DNA of 64,000 nucleotides from Clostridium estertheticum (GCF_011065935.2 NZ_JAAMNH020000001.1:2935001-2999000); one strand, 5' to 3'. Shown: positions 9,520-18,589, counted from the first letter of the stretch. Translations and numbers: made by a program. Notes: generated by a model not told the origin, from the letters alone.

Positions 9520-9606
9520 ATCAAGTTGGATTTTAACATAGCAGAGATTAGGAAACTGCTTCAAAGCTTTCATAATATGGTTAAGATGGGTAAAAAATTA
9601 AAGTAG
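9520..9606 (+). pseudogene. C-terminal gene fragment, family unknown
   Basis: An open stretch without a start codon reads IKLDFNIAEIRKLLQSF and continues for about 11 more codons to TAG at 9604-9606. It is helical and basic, like a protein C-terminus, and lies between the HAD remnant and the Nudix gene. I cannot assign the parent family. Confidence 0.3.
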
Positions 9607-9625
9607 TATAAAGGGGGTCAAAATT

Positions 9626-10075
9626 GTGAGACAGCCATTTAATATATTAGTTTTTCCATTTTATAGTGATAGTAATAATAACATAAAATACGCAATATTT
9701 AAGAGAAGTGATGGAGATTTCTGGCAAGGAATAGCAGGGGGAGTTGAAGATGAGGAAGGAATGCTTGAAGCTGCAAAAAGAGAAAGTTATGAAGAAGCTA
9801 GAATAAAAAGCGATTGTGAATTTATTAATCTTGATTCTATTGCTTCTGTTCCAGCAACGGTATTTGATTGTCATTTATCTTGGGGGCCTAATGTATATGT
9901 TGTAAAAGAAACTTCTTTTGGAGTAAGAGTAAATGAGAAAAACTTAGTTATATCAGAAGAGCATACAAGCTTTGAATGGTTTACTTATGAAGAAGCAATA
10001 CAATTACTAAAATGGGATAGTAATAAAATATCTTTATGGGAACTTAACCAGCGCTTGTTAAAGCCTAAAGTATGA
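9626..10075 (+). CDS. Nudix hydrolase (NudB-like)
   Basis: A 149-residue Nudix pyrophosphohydrolase. The Nudix box runs from GGVEDEEG (about 38-45) through AAKRESYEEA, with the REx2EE metal ligands intact; the usual final Gly is replaced by Ala-Arg. The start of the domain (ILVFPFY) and the tail resemble dATP/dihydroneopterin-triphosphate pyrophosphatases. It starts with GTG at 9626 behind AAGGGGGTC. A strong terminator at 10151 follows, so this closes the first transcription block. Confidence 0.85.
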   Translation: MRQPFNILVFPFYSDSNNNIKYAIFKRSDGDFWQGIAGGVEDEEGMLEAAKRESYEEARIKSDCEFINLDSIASVPATVFDCHLSWGPNVYVVKETSFGVRVNEKNLVISEEHTSFEWFTYEEAIQLLKWDSNKISLWELNQRLLKPKV

Positions 10076-10150
10076 TAATACTTATTATAAAGAGCATAAA
10101 ACATCTGGACAAGCAGATTTTGTGATAAATAGTTGTGGAGATATCTATAA

Positions 10151-10185
10151 AATACCATCTACCTTGGCTAGATGGTATTTTTTTT
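10151..10185 (+). terminator. rho-independent terminator
   Basis: An 11-bp perfect stem AATACCATCTA / TAGATGGTATT with loop CCTTGGC is followed directly by eight T. It is one of only three clear plus-strand terminators in the 41-kb array. Stem-loop and the following 60 bases resemble the module at 21442. Confidence 0.9.
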
Positions 10186-10266
10186 AGTGGATATGTGTAA
10201 AAATATAACTTATAATCTAATTATAGGTTAGCGACTATAATCTTTAATACACTAAGGAGAATAATT
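10186..10266 (+). promoter_or_regulatory. promoter-like module after the terminator
   Basis: Downstream of the T-tract lies TGTGTAAAAATAT, then TTATAATCTA and ATAGGTT. The same order (TGTGTAAA, TTATAATCTA, ATAGGTT) occurs after the terminator at 21442. TATAAT is a good -10 candidate for the methyltransferase at 10267; the -35 is weak. AAGGAG sits just before that gene. Confidence 0.5.
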
Positions 10267-10869
10267 ATGACTATTGAAAATCAAAGAGAATACTTTAACA
10301 ATACATATGAAAAATGGAAAGAAATATCTGATGAAAAAGGTAAGATTATAAATAAAGCTATAAATATTTTAGGTATATCGGAGGGAAATTCCGTTCTTGA
10401 TGTAGCATCCGGAACAGGAGTAGTATATACAGTTTTAAAGAATATGCGATTAAGTAATTATGTGGCCTTAGATATATCAGAAAATATGTTGAAAGAATTA
10501 GAGCACCTATATCCTGGTGCAAAAACTATATGTGATGATTTTGATAAAGATATAGACTTAAAAGAAAACTTTGATTATATTTTAATATTTAATAGCATAC
10601 CACATTTTAAAAACTTAAATATAGTATTTTCAAATGCTAGGAAACATTTGAAAATTGGAGGAATTTTTGCAATAGTACATTCAAAAACTCGAAGCGAATT
10701 AAAAGAACATCATAAAAGAATTGGATATAATTTGGCGAGAGAAGCAATTCCTAGTGATGATACTTTATATGAGCTTGTAAAGCAATATGATTTTAGAGAA
10801 GTCATAGTAAGAGATGATGATTTTTTCTATTTTAGTTGTAAAAACTCTACAAGGGGAAATTTCATATAA
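10267..10869 (+). CDS. class I SAM-dependent methyltransferase
   Basis: A 200-residue methyltransferase with motif I VLDVASGTGVVYTVL at about residues 44-58, the acidic ALDISENM after strand beta-2, DYILIFNSIPHF as motif IV, and the IGGIFAIVHS strand. It is of the small-molecule (UbiE/COQ5-like) type. AAGGAG precedes the ATG and a probable promoter lies upstream, so it may start a new transcription unit. The acceptor is unknown. Confidence 0.84.
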   Translation: MTIENQREYFNNTYEKWKEISDEKGKIINKAINILGISEGNSVLDVASGTGVVYTVLKNMRLSNYVALDISENMLKELEHLYPGAKTICDDFDKDIDLKENFDYILIFNSIPHFKNLNIVFSNARKHLKIGGIFAIVHSKTRSELKEHHKRIGYNLAREAIPSDDTLYELVKQYDFREVIVRDDDFFYFSCKNSTRGNFI

Positions 10870-10870
10870 G

Positions 10871-10956
10871 TCAAATGTTCTAAGCATTCAATTCATCGTA
10901 CTAATCCTGAAATTGTTATTAAAGTAATAAATGAAGTTATAAAGGAAACTAACTGA
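10871..10956 (+). pseudogene. alpha/beta hydrolase C-terminal fragment
   Basis: A start-less open stretch reads CSKHSIHRTNPEIVIKVI and continues to TGA at 10954-10956. The HSIHRTNPE pattern is the catalytic His and terminal helix of alpha/beta hydrolases. Nothing of the core remains, so it is a gene tail left at a junction. Confidence 0.6.
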
Positions 10957-11085
10957 AAATTCGAGATTTTAAAGCAAGTGCATATGACAAGAGTTGTTGC
11001 AAGAATTTTCTTGTAATCACCGTCTCCGATGCGTTTGTAGAACGAGATGCTAGTATTAACTTTTTTTGTGTTAGGGGGTATTACT

Positions 11086-11592
11086 GTGATAAAAGCTATA
11101 TTATTTGATTGGAACGGAGTTTTGGTTGAACCTAAAGAAGAAATGAGAACAAGAGCAAATTGTATTTATGATAAAATACTAAAAAACACTGCCTCTGAAG
11201 GCGAAATCATAGAAATTGTTAAGTGCTTTAAAAAGTATGAACCATTATGGGAATCATTGCCTATATTAAGAAAACACTTTAAAATGTGTGTTGTTAATAA
11301 TGGTCCTAAAGAAACATTCAAATATTGGGATAAGTATTATGGATACTCTGAATATATGGATTTTGTTAATTCAGAAATTGAAGGTGCTGCGAAACCATTT
11401 CCTAAAATATTTGAGATAGCATGTAAAAGATTGAGGGTAAATACTGATGAGGTCATCTATATGGATGATAATTATGGATTCCCGGAAGAAACAAAAAAGT
11501 TAAATATGGATTTCATACATTGGGATTCAACCGAAAATGGATTTAAAAAGTTCAAAGAATATTTGAAAAAACATTTAGATATTGATGTATAA
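11086..11592 (+). CDS. HAD-like hydrolase
   Basis: A 168-residue HAD-superfamily protein. Motif I is FDWNGVL (Asp8; the second Asp is replaced by Asn, as in several small HAD groups), CVVNNGP is motif II, KPFPKIF holds motif III Lys and YMDDNYGFPEET is motif IV. The start is GTG 11086 behind TTAGGGGGT, though the frame extends to 11047. The Asp-to-Asn change in motif I leaves phosphatase activity uncertain. It is a separate family member from the two HAD remnants in the array. Confidence 0.75.
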   Translation: MIKAILFDWNGVLVEPKEEMRTRANCIYDKILKNTASEGEIIEIVKCFKKYEPLWESLPILRKHFKMCVVNNGPKETFKYWDKYYGYSEYMDFVNSEIEGAAKPFPKIFEIACKRLRVNTDEVIYMDDNYGFPEETKKLNMDFIHWDSTENGFKKFKEYLKKHLDIDV

Positions 11593-11689
11593 GATATTAA
11601 AATGATGAAAACAGAAAGGTAACAATTACTTTATTTGTTTTCAATCATAGCAACCAAATTGTAATTCAAGTGACTGGAGGGAATCAATA

Positions 11690-11932
11690 ATGGCTACTAA
11701 TAAAAAAGAGGTTGAGTGGGCAGACGTAAAAAAGAAATGTAAACTTAATTCTGAAACATTAAGGCAGGCAAAGGAAATGGGGTTAAATCCAAGAAGCCTG
11801 ATTAAAAATATTCCTAATAAAAGTGAACAATGGAAAGCGCCAGTAAGTGTTTGGATTCAAGATATGTATGAAGAAAGACAAGCAAAAGCAAATAAGAAGA
11901 AAGCTCTAAAAGAAGAGAAGGAGAAAGCTTAA
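11690..11932 (+). CDS. conserved small basic protein
   Basis: An 80-residue protein with no signal peptide or membrane segment. It has a helical middle (LRQAKEMGLNPRSLIKNIP) and a Lys/Glu-rich tail ending KKALKEEKEKA that looks like a coiled coil. GGAGGG precedes the ATG. Its stop overlaps the start of the HExxH protein gene by one base (TAATG), so the two are probably made together. I recognise the pattern as a recurrent hypothetical of Firmicutes but know no function. Confidence 0.7.
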   Translation: MATNKKEVEWADVKKKCKLNSETLRQAKEMGLNPRSLIKNIPNKSEQWKAPVSVWIQDMYEERQAKANKKKALKEEKEKA

Positions 11933-12978
11933 TGGAGATAAAAGTTAGATATGATACTGTTTCTAAAATGATAGAACTTTGCAGAAAGCACAAGGAGGGA
12001 ATGCTAAAGAGGACAGAATTAGAAGAATTATTAAATCATGATGATTATAAAGTAGAGTTTGAAAGATATAATCAAAAAGAGCTACCTATGTGTGGTATAA
12101 AAAAGGAGGAATTTATAGATTACTTTATGAATTTTTTCAATTTGAGTATTAATGACATAAAAAATGAAAGGTTAAAAATGCATCATGAACAATATACCTT
12201 CCTATTTGATAACTTAGATTTTTATGAGCAAGAGATTGAAAAATTAAATAGTTTGAATGTGGATATATTTGAAGAAGGGCTTAAATATACATTTAAGGGA
12301 TTACCAAGTGAAGTGACTTTTGACAGATTAGACTTTATATTTACTATTAGTATAGGAAACAGTTTTGGCTGGTTTTATGAGCACTACTCACATTTTGATA
12401 TAATCAACTTTTTTAGTGTATTTGACGTGAACATATTTAGAAATTATATAGGTCACGAAGTCCACCATGTAGGCTTGAATAAATTTATGGAAGAGATATA
12501 TGAAGGCCATCTATCCCTGGAGGAGCATTTATATTTATTTCTTTCATTTGAGGGTTTAGCAGTAAAATATTGTAATAATGGACAAGGAGTATTAACTAAT
12601 CCTATATATGATGGAGAGCCTAACATTGGAATGGACAATTTCACTTGGAATTACTTTGAGAATGATTTTGATGAAACGTTCAATAATTTTAAGCTTCAAA
12701 TAAAGTCTATTAAAGAAGGTAAAATCAAAGATATTAACGAATTAAATGCTATTATTTCAAACTATTGGCTTACATTATACACAGATGAACAGGAGAAGAG
12801 TGAAATTCCCAAACTAAAGCATTCTAGAAACTACTATTTTGGCTGCAACATATGGGGCTTAATACATGACGTATATGGAAAAGATATGGTTTATGAAGTA
12901 ATAAGAGATCCAAAGAAGTTCCCAGAGATATTTGATAAAGCTTTAAAAGAGATAGGAAAAGAAGACCTTTGTATATAA
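11932..12978 (+). CDS. putative zinc-dependent peptidase (DUF5700-like)
   Basis: A 348-residue cytoplasmic protein carrying HEVHH at residues 175-179, a HExxH zinc site preceded by YIG, with a downstream Glu-rich helix (EEHLYLFLSFEGLAVKY) that can give the third ligand. The layout, a long helical N-terminus and the HExxH in the middle, resembles the DUF5700 predicted peptidases. There is no signal peptide. It overlaps the small basic protein by one base. The substrate is unknown; assignment rests on the motif and overall shape. Confidence 0.65.
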   Translation: MEIKVRYDTVSKMIELCRKHKEGMLKRTELEELLNHDDYKVEFERYNQKELPMCGIKKEEFIDYFMNFFNLSINDIKNERLKMHHEQYTFLFDNLDFYEQEIEKLNSLNVDIFEEGLKYTFKGLPSEVTFDRLDFIFTISIGNSFGWFYEHYSHFDIINFFSVFDVNIFRNYIGHEVHHVGLNKFMEEIYEGHLSLEEHLYLFLSFEGLAVKYCNNGQGVLTNPIYDGEPNIGMDNFTWNYFENDFDETFNNFKLQIKSIKEGKIKDINELNAIISNYWLTLYTDEQEKSEIPKLKHSRNYYFGCNIWGLIHDVYGKDMVYEVIRDPKKFPEIFDKALKEIGKEDLCI

Positions 12979-12993
12979 CAAGAGGAGGAGATA

Positions 12994-13071
12994 ACTATAC
13001 CTTATGGTGCTATAGCAGAAATTGATTGCGGTAAGAAAAGTTTTTGCATTTTGGATGCAGCTGTAAGTTAA
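12994..13071 (+). pseudogene. LD-carboxypeptidase/MccF-like C-terminal fragment
   Basis: A start-less stretch reads TIPYGAIAEIDCGKKSF and ends ILDAAVS with TAA at 13069-13071. This matches the conserved tail of S66 peptidases (LD-carboxypeptidase and the microcin C immunity protein MccF). The catalytic core is absent. An AGGAGG sequence just upstream does not lead to an ATG. Confidence 0.6.
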
Positions 13072-13110
13072 GTACCTTAAATTACATTAAAAAGAGGAAG
13101 GAAGAATAAA

Positions 13111-13248
13111 GTGAATAAACCACTTGGAATAATTTTCGATTTAGGAGATACGGTATTAGAGTATGAAGAAAATAATCCAAAAAAATGGACAAGAAAACTT
13201 CTTGAAATAAGTAATTATCCTAATAATGCAAGTATTATTCAATATTGA
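13111..13248 (+). pseudogene. HAD hydrolase N-terminal fragment
   Basis: GTG at 13111 opens a 45-codon frame that begins with IIFDLGDTVLEYEE (HAD motif I) and stops at TGA 13246-13248. AGGAAGGAAG lies upstream. Everything after the first helix of the cap is missing. It runs into the upstream region of the MBL gene. Confidence 0.7.
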
Positions 13249-13312
13249 TAAAATAAATGCATTTATTTTACATCGGACTTTTTACCGAGTATTTAATCAG
13301 AAGGAGATATTT

Positions 13313-14140
13313 ATGAAAGTTATAACATTGTTTGAAAACAGAACTATCTCAAAAGAATATAAATGTAAACATGGGTTATCGTTATATATAGAAACATCTC
13401 ATCATAAGATATTATTCGATACTGGAACAGATCAATCATTTGCCCATAATGCTGGCAAGTTAGGTGTGAACTTGGAAGATATAGACATAGCAGTTATATC
13501 ACATGGACATTATGATCATGGTGGTGGGTTAGAAACATTTTTAAAACTCAATAGCAAAGCAAAGATTTACATTGGGAGGGGCGCATTTGATAATCATCTG
13601 GTAAAAGTGTTTGGGATTATTAAATACAATATAGGGTTGAAAAAAGAATTAATAAATAATAATAGGTTTGTGTTCGTAGATGGACTTATGAAAATAGATG
13701 ATAAGCTTACTTTATTTGGTGATATTAAAGGTAATAAGCTGCTGCCTAAAGGTAATGATAAGTTATTAAAAGAGTTTAGTAATAAATCCATAAAAAAAGA
13801 TGATTTTGACCATGAAATAAGCCTGTTGATTAATCATAATAATAAATACAGTTTATTTTGCGGTTGTGCGCACAAAGGTATTGTTAATATAATTGAGAGA
13901 ACAAGAGATATTATTGATAGTGACTTGAATACAGTAATTGGTGGATTTCATTTAATGAGAATGAATATTAAAAATCCAGATTCTAAAGTATTTTTAAATG
14001 ATCTTTCAGCCAATCTAATTAGCAGTAATGTCGATAAGTATTATACTTGCCATTGTACTGGGGAACAAGCTTATAGTTATTTATGTAATACCATGAGCAA
14101 TTTAAATGAGTTAAAAACAGGAATGGTTATTGAAATATAG
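13313..14140 (+). CDS. MBL-fold metallohydrolase (COG1237-like)
   Basis: A 275-residue metallo-beta-lactamase fold protein. The zinc motif HGHYDH is at 64-69, with CGCAHKG and GGFHLM later in the chain giving the remaining ligands, and CHCTGEQA near the end. This order is typical of the COG1237 group related to dihydropterin-ribofuranosylaminobenzene phosphate synthases. ATG 13313 has AAGGAGA 8 bases upstream; the frame extends upstream to 13226 without a ribosome binding site. It is not a beta-lactamase; the substrate is unknown. Confidence 0.82.
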   Translation: MKVITLFENRTISKEYKCKHGLSLYIETSHHKILFDTGTDQSFAHNAGKLGVNLEDIDIAVISHGHYDHGGGLETFLKLNSKAKIYIGRGAFDNHLVKVFGIIKYNIGLKKELINNNRFVFVDGLMKIDDKLTLFGDIKGNKLLPKGNDKLLKEFSNKSIKKDDFDHEISLLINHNNKYSLFCGCAHKGIVNIIERTRDIIDSDLNTVIGGFHLMRMNIKNPDSKVFLNDLSANLISSNVDKYYTCHCTGEQAYSYLCNTMSNLNELKTGMVIEI

Positions 14141-14261
14141 CTAGCATGGCTTAGAACTTTTTTAATGCTAAAAGCTGTATATAGTCTCTAAATTGGTTTT
14201 TAAATTCTTAAATAAATATGTATTTGTACTATATAACAAGTTAGAAAGGGTATGAAGTATT

Positions 14262-14921
14262 ATGAATTTAGTTTTATATAGTAAATTAGAACCTGAAATA
14301 AATTTAAATACGCAAAAAAAAATAAATAACGTCTTATTAGAAATGGTGAATAATGATGCCGCAACAGTTGGATTAATTGAACATACCACAGATAAAGAAA
14401 ATAAATATTATAAAAGAAATGTTGATTTCTACAAGAAATTAGGTATTTATAATATACTGCGTTTTGATCTAGATGAGCGGTATAATCAATTACTTGAAGA
14501 AAAATTATTTCAATGCGATATCATTCATTTGCCAGGAGGAAATACATTTTACTTTTTATATATGCTTAAAAAGCGAAACATGATATGCAGGTTGCAAGAG
14601 TATGTAAAAAATGGAGGTATAATAGTAGGCGTTAGTGCAGGTGCGCTTGTGGTTTCACCAACTATTCGTAGCGCACAGTTTGGGGATGAAAATGATGTGG
14701 GTTTGGATAATTTGTACGCTTTAGGGTTAGTACCTTTTGAAATAATGCCTCATTGGAATAGATGGTCCCACTATTTAACTGACTTACAAAAGTACTCCCT
14801 TAAGAACAATGTCATTATTTATACTGTAAGTGATGGTGAGGGGATAATAGTGCAAGAAGATTATGTAAAACTATATGGAGATATTGGAATGATAGAAAAT
14901 GGAGTTTATAATAAAAAATAG
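14262..14921 (+). CDS. peptidase S51 family protein
   Basis: A 219-residue peptidase E-like protein. LPGGNT is the glycine turn, GVSAGA at 123-128 is the nucleophile elbow (Ser125), and MPHWNRW lies where the active-site His is expected. It shares the family but not close sequence with the gene at 2513-3250. A GTGAGGTGA ribosome binding site for the next gene follows the stop after one base, so the following DJ-1-like gene is likely co-translated. Confidence 0.8.
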   Translation: MNLVLYSKLEPEINLNTQKKINNVLLEMVNNDAATVGLIEHTTDKENKYYKRNVDFYKKLGIYNILRFDLDERYNQLLEEKLFQCDIIHLPGGNTFYFLYMLKKRNMICRLQEYVKNGGIIVGVSAGALVVSPTIRSAQFGDENDVGLDNLYALGLVPFEIMPHWNRWSHYLTDLQKYSLKNNVIIYTVSDGEGIIVQEDYVKLYGDIGMIENGVYNKK

Positions 14922-14936
14922 TGAGGTGATAATTAG

Positions 14937-15515
14937 ATGAATAAAATATTGATCTTTATCTTTGATGGAATGACAGATTATGAGATAGCATTTATTGCCC
15001 ACCTTTTGAATTCAGATGCTGGCAAGGAAATAATCACTATCGCATATAAGTCTAATCCAATTATAGGTAAAACAGGATTTACATATAAACCATCGAAATT
15101 GGTCAAGGATGTATTGAACGAAGATGTAGAAGGGCTAATAATTCCTGGTGGATGGTTCGGAGATACTAAACCTGAACTAATTGAATTAATTAATAAATTA
15201 AATTCAAAAGGAAAACTAATAGGCGCTATATGTGGTGCCGGAACAGTATTCTTGGCAAAGGCAGGCATACTCGACAATGTTAAATACACTACTCCCGCTG
15301 TTGAATGGACTCAGAAACATATTGATGTATTTGGAGAAAAAGACCCATTTCCAAGAAACAATTTTATCTCACAAAGGGTCGTAAGAGATAAAAATATAAT
15401 AACTGCGCAAGGGATAGCTTTCGTGGATTTTGCAATAGAAATATGTGATTGGTTTAAATTGTTTGATAATCAAGAGGAGCGGAATAATTTTACTAATAAT
15501 ATTAGGGGAGTATAA
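14937..15515 (+). CDS. DJ-1/PfpI family protein
   Basis: A 192-residue flavodoxin-like class I glutamine amidotransferase-fold protein. LIIPGGWFG precedes the nucleophile elbow AICGAG with Cys99, and AKAGILDNVKYTT is the helix-strand that follows in DJ-1/YajL/ThiJ proteins. Family members act as chaperones, glyoxalase/deglycase-like enzymes or hydratases. It lies 15 bases from the preceding S51 gene and 13 bases from the next lipoprotein gene. Confidence 0.83.
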   Translation: MNKILIFIFDGMTDYEIAFIAHLLNSDAGKEIITIAYKSNPIIGKTGFTYKPSKLVKDVLNEDVEGLIIPGGWFGDTKPELIELINKLNSKGKLIGAICGAGTVFLAKAGILDNVKYTTPAVEWTQKHIDVFGEKDPFPRNNFISQRVVRDKNIITAQGIAFVDFAIEICDWFKLFDNQEERNNFTNNIRGV

Positions 15516-15528
15516 GGAGCAAATATAA

Positions 15529-16287
15529 ATGAAAATATATAATAGGATTTCTATTGGACTATCCTGTGTTTTAATTGCACTATTATGTTCAAGTTGCAGT
15601 AAAAACACAAATCCACAAAGTCAACTGACAGAACCAAAAACTCAACCTGCTAATAATGGCAACGTGGAGGTAAAGAAAAATATATCTACGGAGCCAATAT
15701 CTGAAAAACCTACTAAATCTTCCATAGAACCATTTATTGTTTTAAAGGATAAAATACATCCATCATTTCCTGAGTACAAATTTAAAGTTTATGGTCAGAA
15801 AAAGGACGCTTTATACAGTGCAAGCAAGATTGAAGTGTACAATGAAGTTGAAAAGAAAGTGCAAGAATTAGCGTTCAGTGCTACAAGTACTCCGGATGGT
15901 AATCAATTAGGTATAGTAATTGAAGATATGAACTTTGATGGGTATAAGGATATTAGAATACAGCAATTTCTCCCTGCTACGGCGAATGTACCATACTATT
16001 ATTGGCTATGGGATAAAGAAACATCAAAATTCATAAAAAATAATGAGCTGGAAAAAATCACTTCTCCTGTATTTGATTCTGAGAGCAAATTAATCAAATC
16101 AAATGTTAAAGGAAATGCAGGCACATACTATGATTATGAGTATAAATATATTGATAGCAAGCCTACTCTTATTAGAGAGATTGAAAGAATCGCAGATTTA
16201 GAAAAAAACCTTTGGCATATAACTATAAAAGAATTAGTTGAAAAAGAAATGAGAGTAACAAAGAAATATGATGAAAAAATCAAATAA
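15529..16287 (+). CDS. putative lipoprotein
   Basis: A 252-residue exported protein. The N-terminus has Lys/Arg, a hydrophobic run (ISIGLSCVLIALL) and CSSC, with Cys23 the probable lipidated residue. A Pro/Thr/Asn-rich linker (about 25-65) precedes a domain containing IVIEDMNFDGYKDI, an FG-GAP/EF-hand-like Asp loop common in clostridial surface lipoproteins. AAGGAG precedes the ATG. The function is unknown. Confidence 0.75.
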   Translation: MKIYNRISIGLSCVLIALLCSSCSKNTNPQSQLTEPKTQPANNGNVEVKKNISTEPISEKPTKSSIEPFIVLKDKIHPSFPEYKFKVYGQKKDALYSASKIEVYNEVEKKVQELAFSATSTPDGNQLGIVIEDMNFDGYKDIRIQQFLPATANVPYYYWLWDKETSKFIKNNELEKITSPVFDSESKLIKSNVKGNAGTYYDYEYKYIDSKPTLIREIERIADLEKNLWHITIKELVEKEMRVTKKYDEKIK

Positions 16288-16344
16288 AGATGTTATTAGC
16301 AAGAGGTAGTGATATATTAATAACTAAAAAGAAGGAGCATTTAA

Positions 16345-17349
16345 ATGGTGCAGATATTCAATGAAAAAAACATATCCTTTGAACTCAGGCAATCACCAAT
16401 TCCAGAATTCTCATGGCATACGAGTCAGAAGTTGTCAGAAATAGTTAAGTCAAAACATCTACAGTTTGATGTAAGATCCCTTGATGCGGGCAAATACTCT
16501 TACCCATATCATTTTCACAGAAATTCTGAGGAGATATTTGTAATTTTATCTGGAAAAGCTACACTTCGAACACCAAGTGAATTTGTGGAACTAAATAAAG
16601 GTGATATTGTATTTTTTGAAATTGGACCAGAAGGTGCTCATCAACTTTATAATCATACAGAGGAACCATGTATGTTCATAGATATAGGTACTAATGTTGG
16701 CTTAGATGTCTGTGAATATCCTGATTCAGGAAAAATAAATATTTTACCATATCACGAAGTATACCAAAGTAATCGAAAGGTGGATTATTATAAAGGTGAA
16801 GATAAAGTAAGTGAAAAATGGCCAGATATAATGAGTGTAAGTAATTTAAATACAGAGAGATTAATATTAATACCAATGTCTTTAGATATAACCAAATCCC
16901 TTATGGAAGAGAATACTAAGGTCGTTGAAAAACTCGGACTAAATATGGAGAGCGATTGGCCAACAGAAGATACTAAGGATATTTTACCCATGGTTAAGAG
17001 TGCTCTAGAAAAATCAATCATTCCAACTGGATTTGAATGTTGGATGATTGTAAAAAAAGATACTATGAAAATAATAGGAGACATTGGATTTAAAGGACAA
17101 CCTGATGAAAAAAAGGAGATTGAAGTAGGCTATGGTTTAGTAGAGAAAGAAAGAGGTAAGGGATTTGCAACAGAGGCATTATGTGAAATTTTAGATTGGG
17201 CCTTTTCTCAAAGGAATGTAGATGTAATTAAAGCAGATTGTTTAATAAATAATTTGGCATCTATACATGTATTAGAAAAGGTGAGAATGAAAGAAATAAA
17301 TAGAGACCAGGAATTGATTTATTGGGAGCTTCAGAAAAATTCAAGATAA
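16345..17349 (+). CDS. cupin-GNAT fusion protein
   Basis: A 334-residue two-domain protein. Residues about 40-120 form a cupin: YHFHRNSEEIFVILSG holds motif 1 (HxHx4E...G) and GDIVFFEIGPEGAH motif 2. A linker follows to about residue 170, then a RimJ-like GNAT with LNTERLILIPMS, EVGYGLVEKERGKGFATEA (motif A) and the terminal strand. The frame is uninterrupted with one AAGGAG before the ATG. The cupin may bind or modify the substrate the GNAT acetylates; that is inference. Confidence 0.82.
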   Translation: MVQIFNEKNISFELRQSPIPEFSWHTSQKLSEIVKSKHLQFDVRSLDAGKYSYPYHFHRNSEEIFVILSGKATLRTPSEFVELNKGDIVFFEIGPEGAHQLYNHTEEPCMFIDIGTNVGLDVCEYPDSGKINILPYHEVYQSNRKVDYYKGEDKVSEKWPDIMSVSNLNTERLILIPMSLDITKSLMEENTKVVEKLGLNMESDWPTEDTKDILPMVKSALEKSIIPTGFECWMIVKKDTMKIIGDIGFKGQPDEKKEIEVGYGLVEKERGKGFATEALCEILDWAFSQRNVDVIKADCLINNLASIHVLEKVRMKEINRDQELIYWELQKNSR

Positions 17350-17379
17350 AAGTTTTTTAAGAAAGTTGAGGAGGGTAAA

Positions 17380-18000
17380 ATGAGAGAAATAAATTTAGGT
17401 GTACCTACCATAGAAGAAGCAAAGTTGATTTTAGAAGAAGGAAGTAAATTGAATCCAGGGCCTTGGGTAGAACATTCCTTATTTGTAGGCAAAGCAGCAG
17501 AATTAATCGCTAAAGAAGATAAGGAGTTAGATAGGCATATTGCATTATCATTAGGGATGTTACATGATATTGGGAGACGATATGGCGTAACGAGTATGAG
17601 GCATAGTATAGATGGGTATAACTTTTCAATGAAGAAAGGGTATGATTTATTAGCGAGAATTTGTATTTCTCATTCTTTCTCTTATAAAAACATAGATGCT
17701 GTATTTGGAAAATGGGATTGTTCAGATAAGGAATACAAATTTGTTAAAGAATATTTGGATAATATTGATTTTACAGCGTATGATAAATTGATTCAGTTAT
17801 GTGACGCATTAGCTTTACCAACAGGATATTGTTTAATGGAAAAAAGAATGCTAGATGTTGCTATGAGACACGGAGTAAATGAGTACACTATTGAAAAATG
17901 GAAGGCGATCTTTGAAATAAAGAATTTTTTTGAAGAAAGGATTGGCAAATCTATTTATAGTGTTTTACCCAATGTCGTAGAAAATACGTTTAAATTTTAA
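17380..18000 (+). CDS. HD domain phosphohydrolase
   Basis: A 206-residue HD protein. EHSLFVGKAAELIA gives the first His, MLHDIGRRYG the HD pair, SMRHSIDG and ICISHSFSY further His ligands, and QLCDALALPTG the final Asp. It is a different subfamily from 4098-4790 (shorter, with the His-rich middle of the COG1418-like group). AGGAGG precedes the ATG, 30 bases after the cupin-GNAT stop. Confidence 0.8.
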   Translation: MREINLGVPTIEEAKLILEEGSKLNPGPWVEHSLFVGKAAELIAKEDKELDRHIALSLGMLHDIGRRYGVTSMRHSIDGYNFSMKKGYDLLARICISHSFSYKNIDAVFGKWDCSDKEYKFVKEYLDNIDFTAYDKLIQLCDALALPTGYCLMEKRMLDVAMRHGVNEYTIEKWKAIFEIKNFFEERIGKSIYSVLPNVVENTFKF

Positions 18001-18062
18001 TATGAAAGTTTGAAAGTTTTTATTTATTCTGAAGACAGTATATATTTAATTTGGAGGGATTT

Positions 18063-18518
18063 ATGAATATTTGCATAGTTGAAAAAAGTATAAAAGAAAT
18101 TGAACTTATAAAGCCATTGTGGGAGCAACTTAATTGTGTCCACTTTGAAAAATCAATTTATTTTAAAAGTAAATTCGAAAAATTCACCTTTGATAAAAGA
18201 GTAAAATCTATTTATGAAAAAGCACAAACTGGTACTATAAAGATAGATATGCTTTGGAATAGTGAAACTGAGAATTATGTAGGATATTGTTTAAGTTCAA
18301 TTGAAGATAATTTAGGAGAAATAGAATCTATCTTTATCGAAGATCAATATCGTAAATTTCGCTTAGGTGGAAAACTTATGGAGAGTTCTTTGAGTTGGTT
18401 TGAGTTAAATGGAATAACAAATATTCAAATTGGTGTAGCATATTCAAACGATGAAGCATTGCCTTTTTATGAACGCTATGGTTTTTATATTGGAAACTAT
18501 ATCTTAAAAAGAAAGTAA
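18063..18518 (+). CDS. GNAT acetyltransferase
   Basis: A 151-residue single-domain GNAT. EIESIFIEDQYRKFRLGGKLM carries strand beta-4 and motif A (RKFRLGGKL), and YSNDEALPFYERYGF is the conserved alpha-4/beta-6 region. ATG 18063 is used because TTTGGAGGG ends 5 bases upstream; the open frame begins at the TTG within that site. The substrate is unknown. Confidence 0.85.
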   Translation: MNICIVEKSIKEIELIKPLWEQLNCVHFEKSIYFKSKFEKFTFDKRVKSIYEKAQTGTIKIDMLWNSETENYVGYCLSSIEDNLGEIESIFIEDQYRKFRLGGKLMESSLSWFELNGITNIQIGVAYSNDEALPFYERYGFYIGNYILKRK

Positions 18519-18589
18519 TGTTTTTATAGTAGTTCTTAATTTAAGTAGACATTAAATATGTAGAATGCATAGCAAAAAGGAGTAAGTAT

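Noticed and set aside
13313..14140. Beta-lactamase resistance gene
   Set aside because: Only the metallo-beta-lactamase fold is shared; the ligand layout is that of COG1237 hydrolases and there is no signal peptide.
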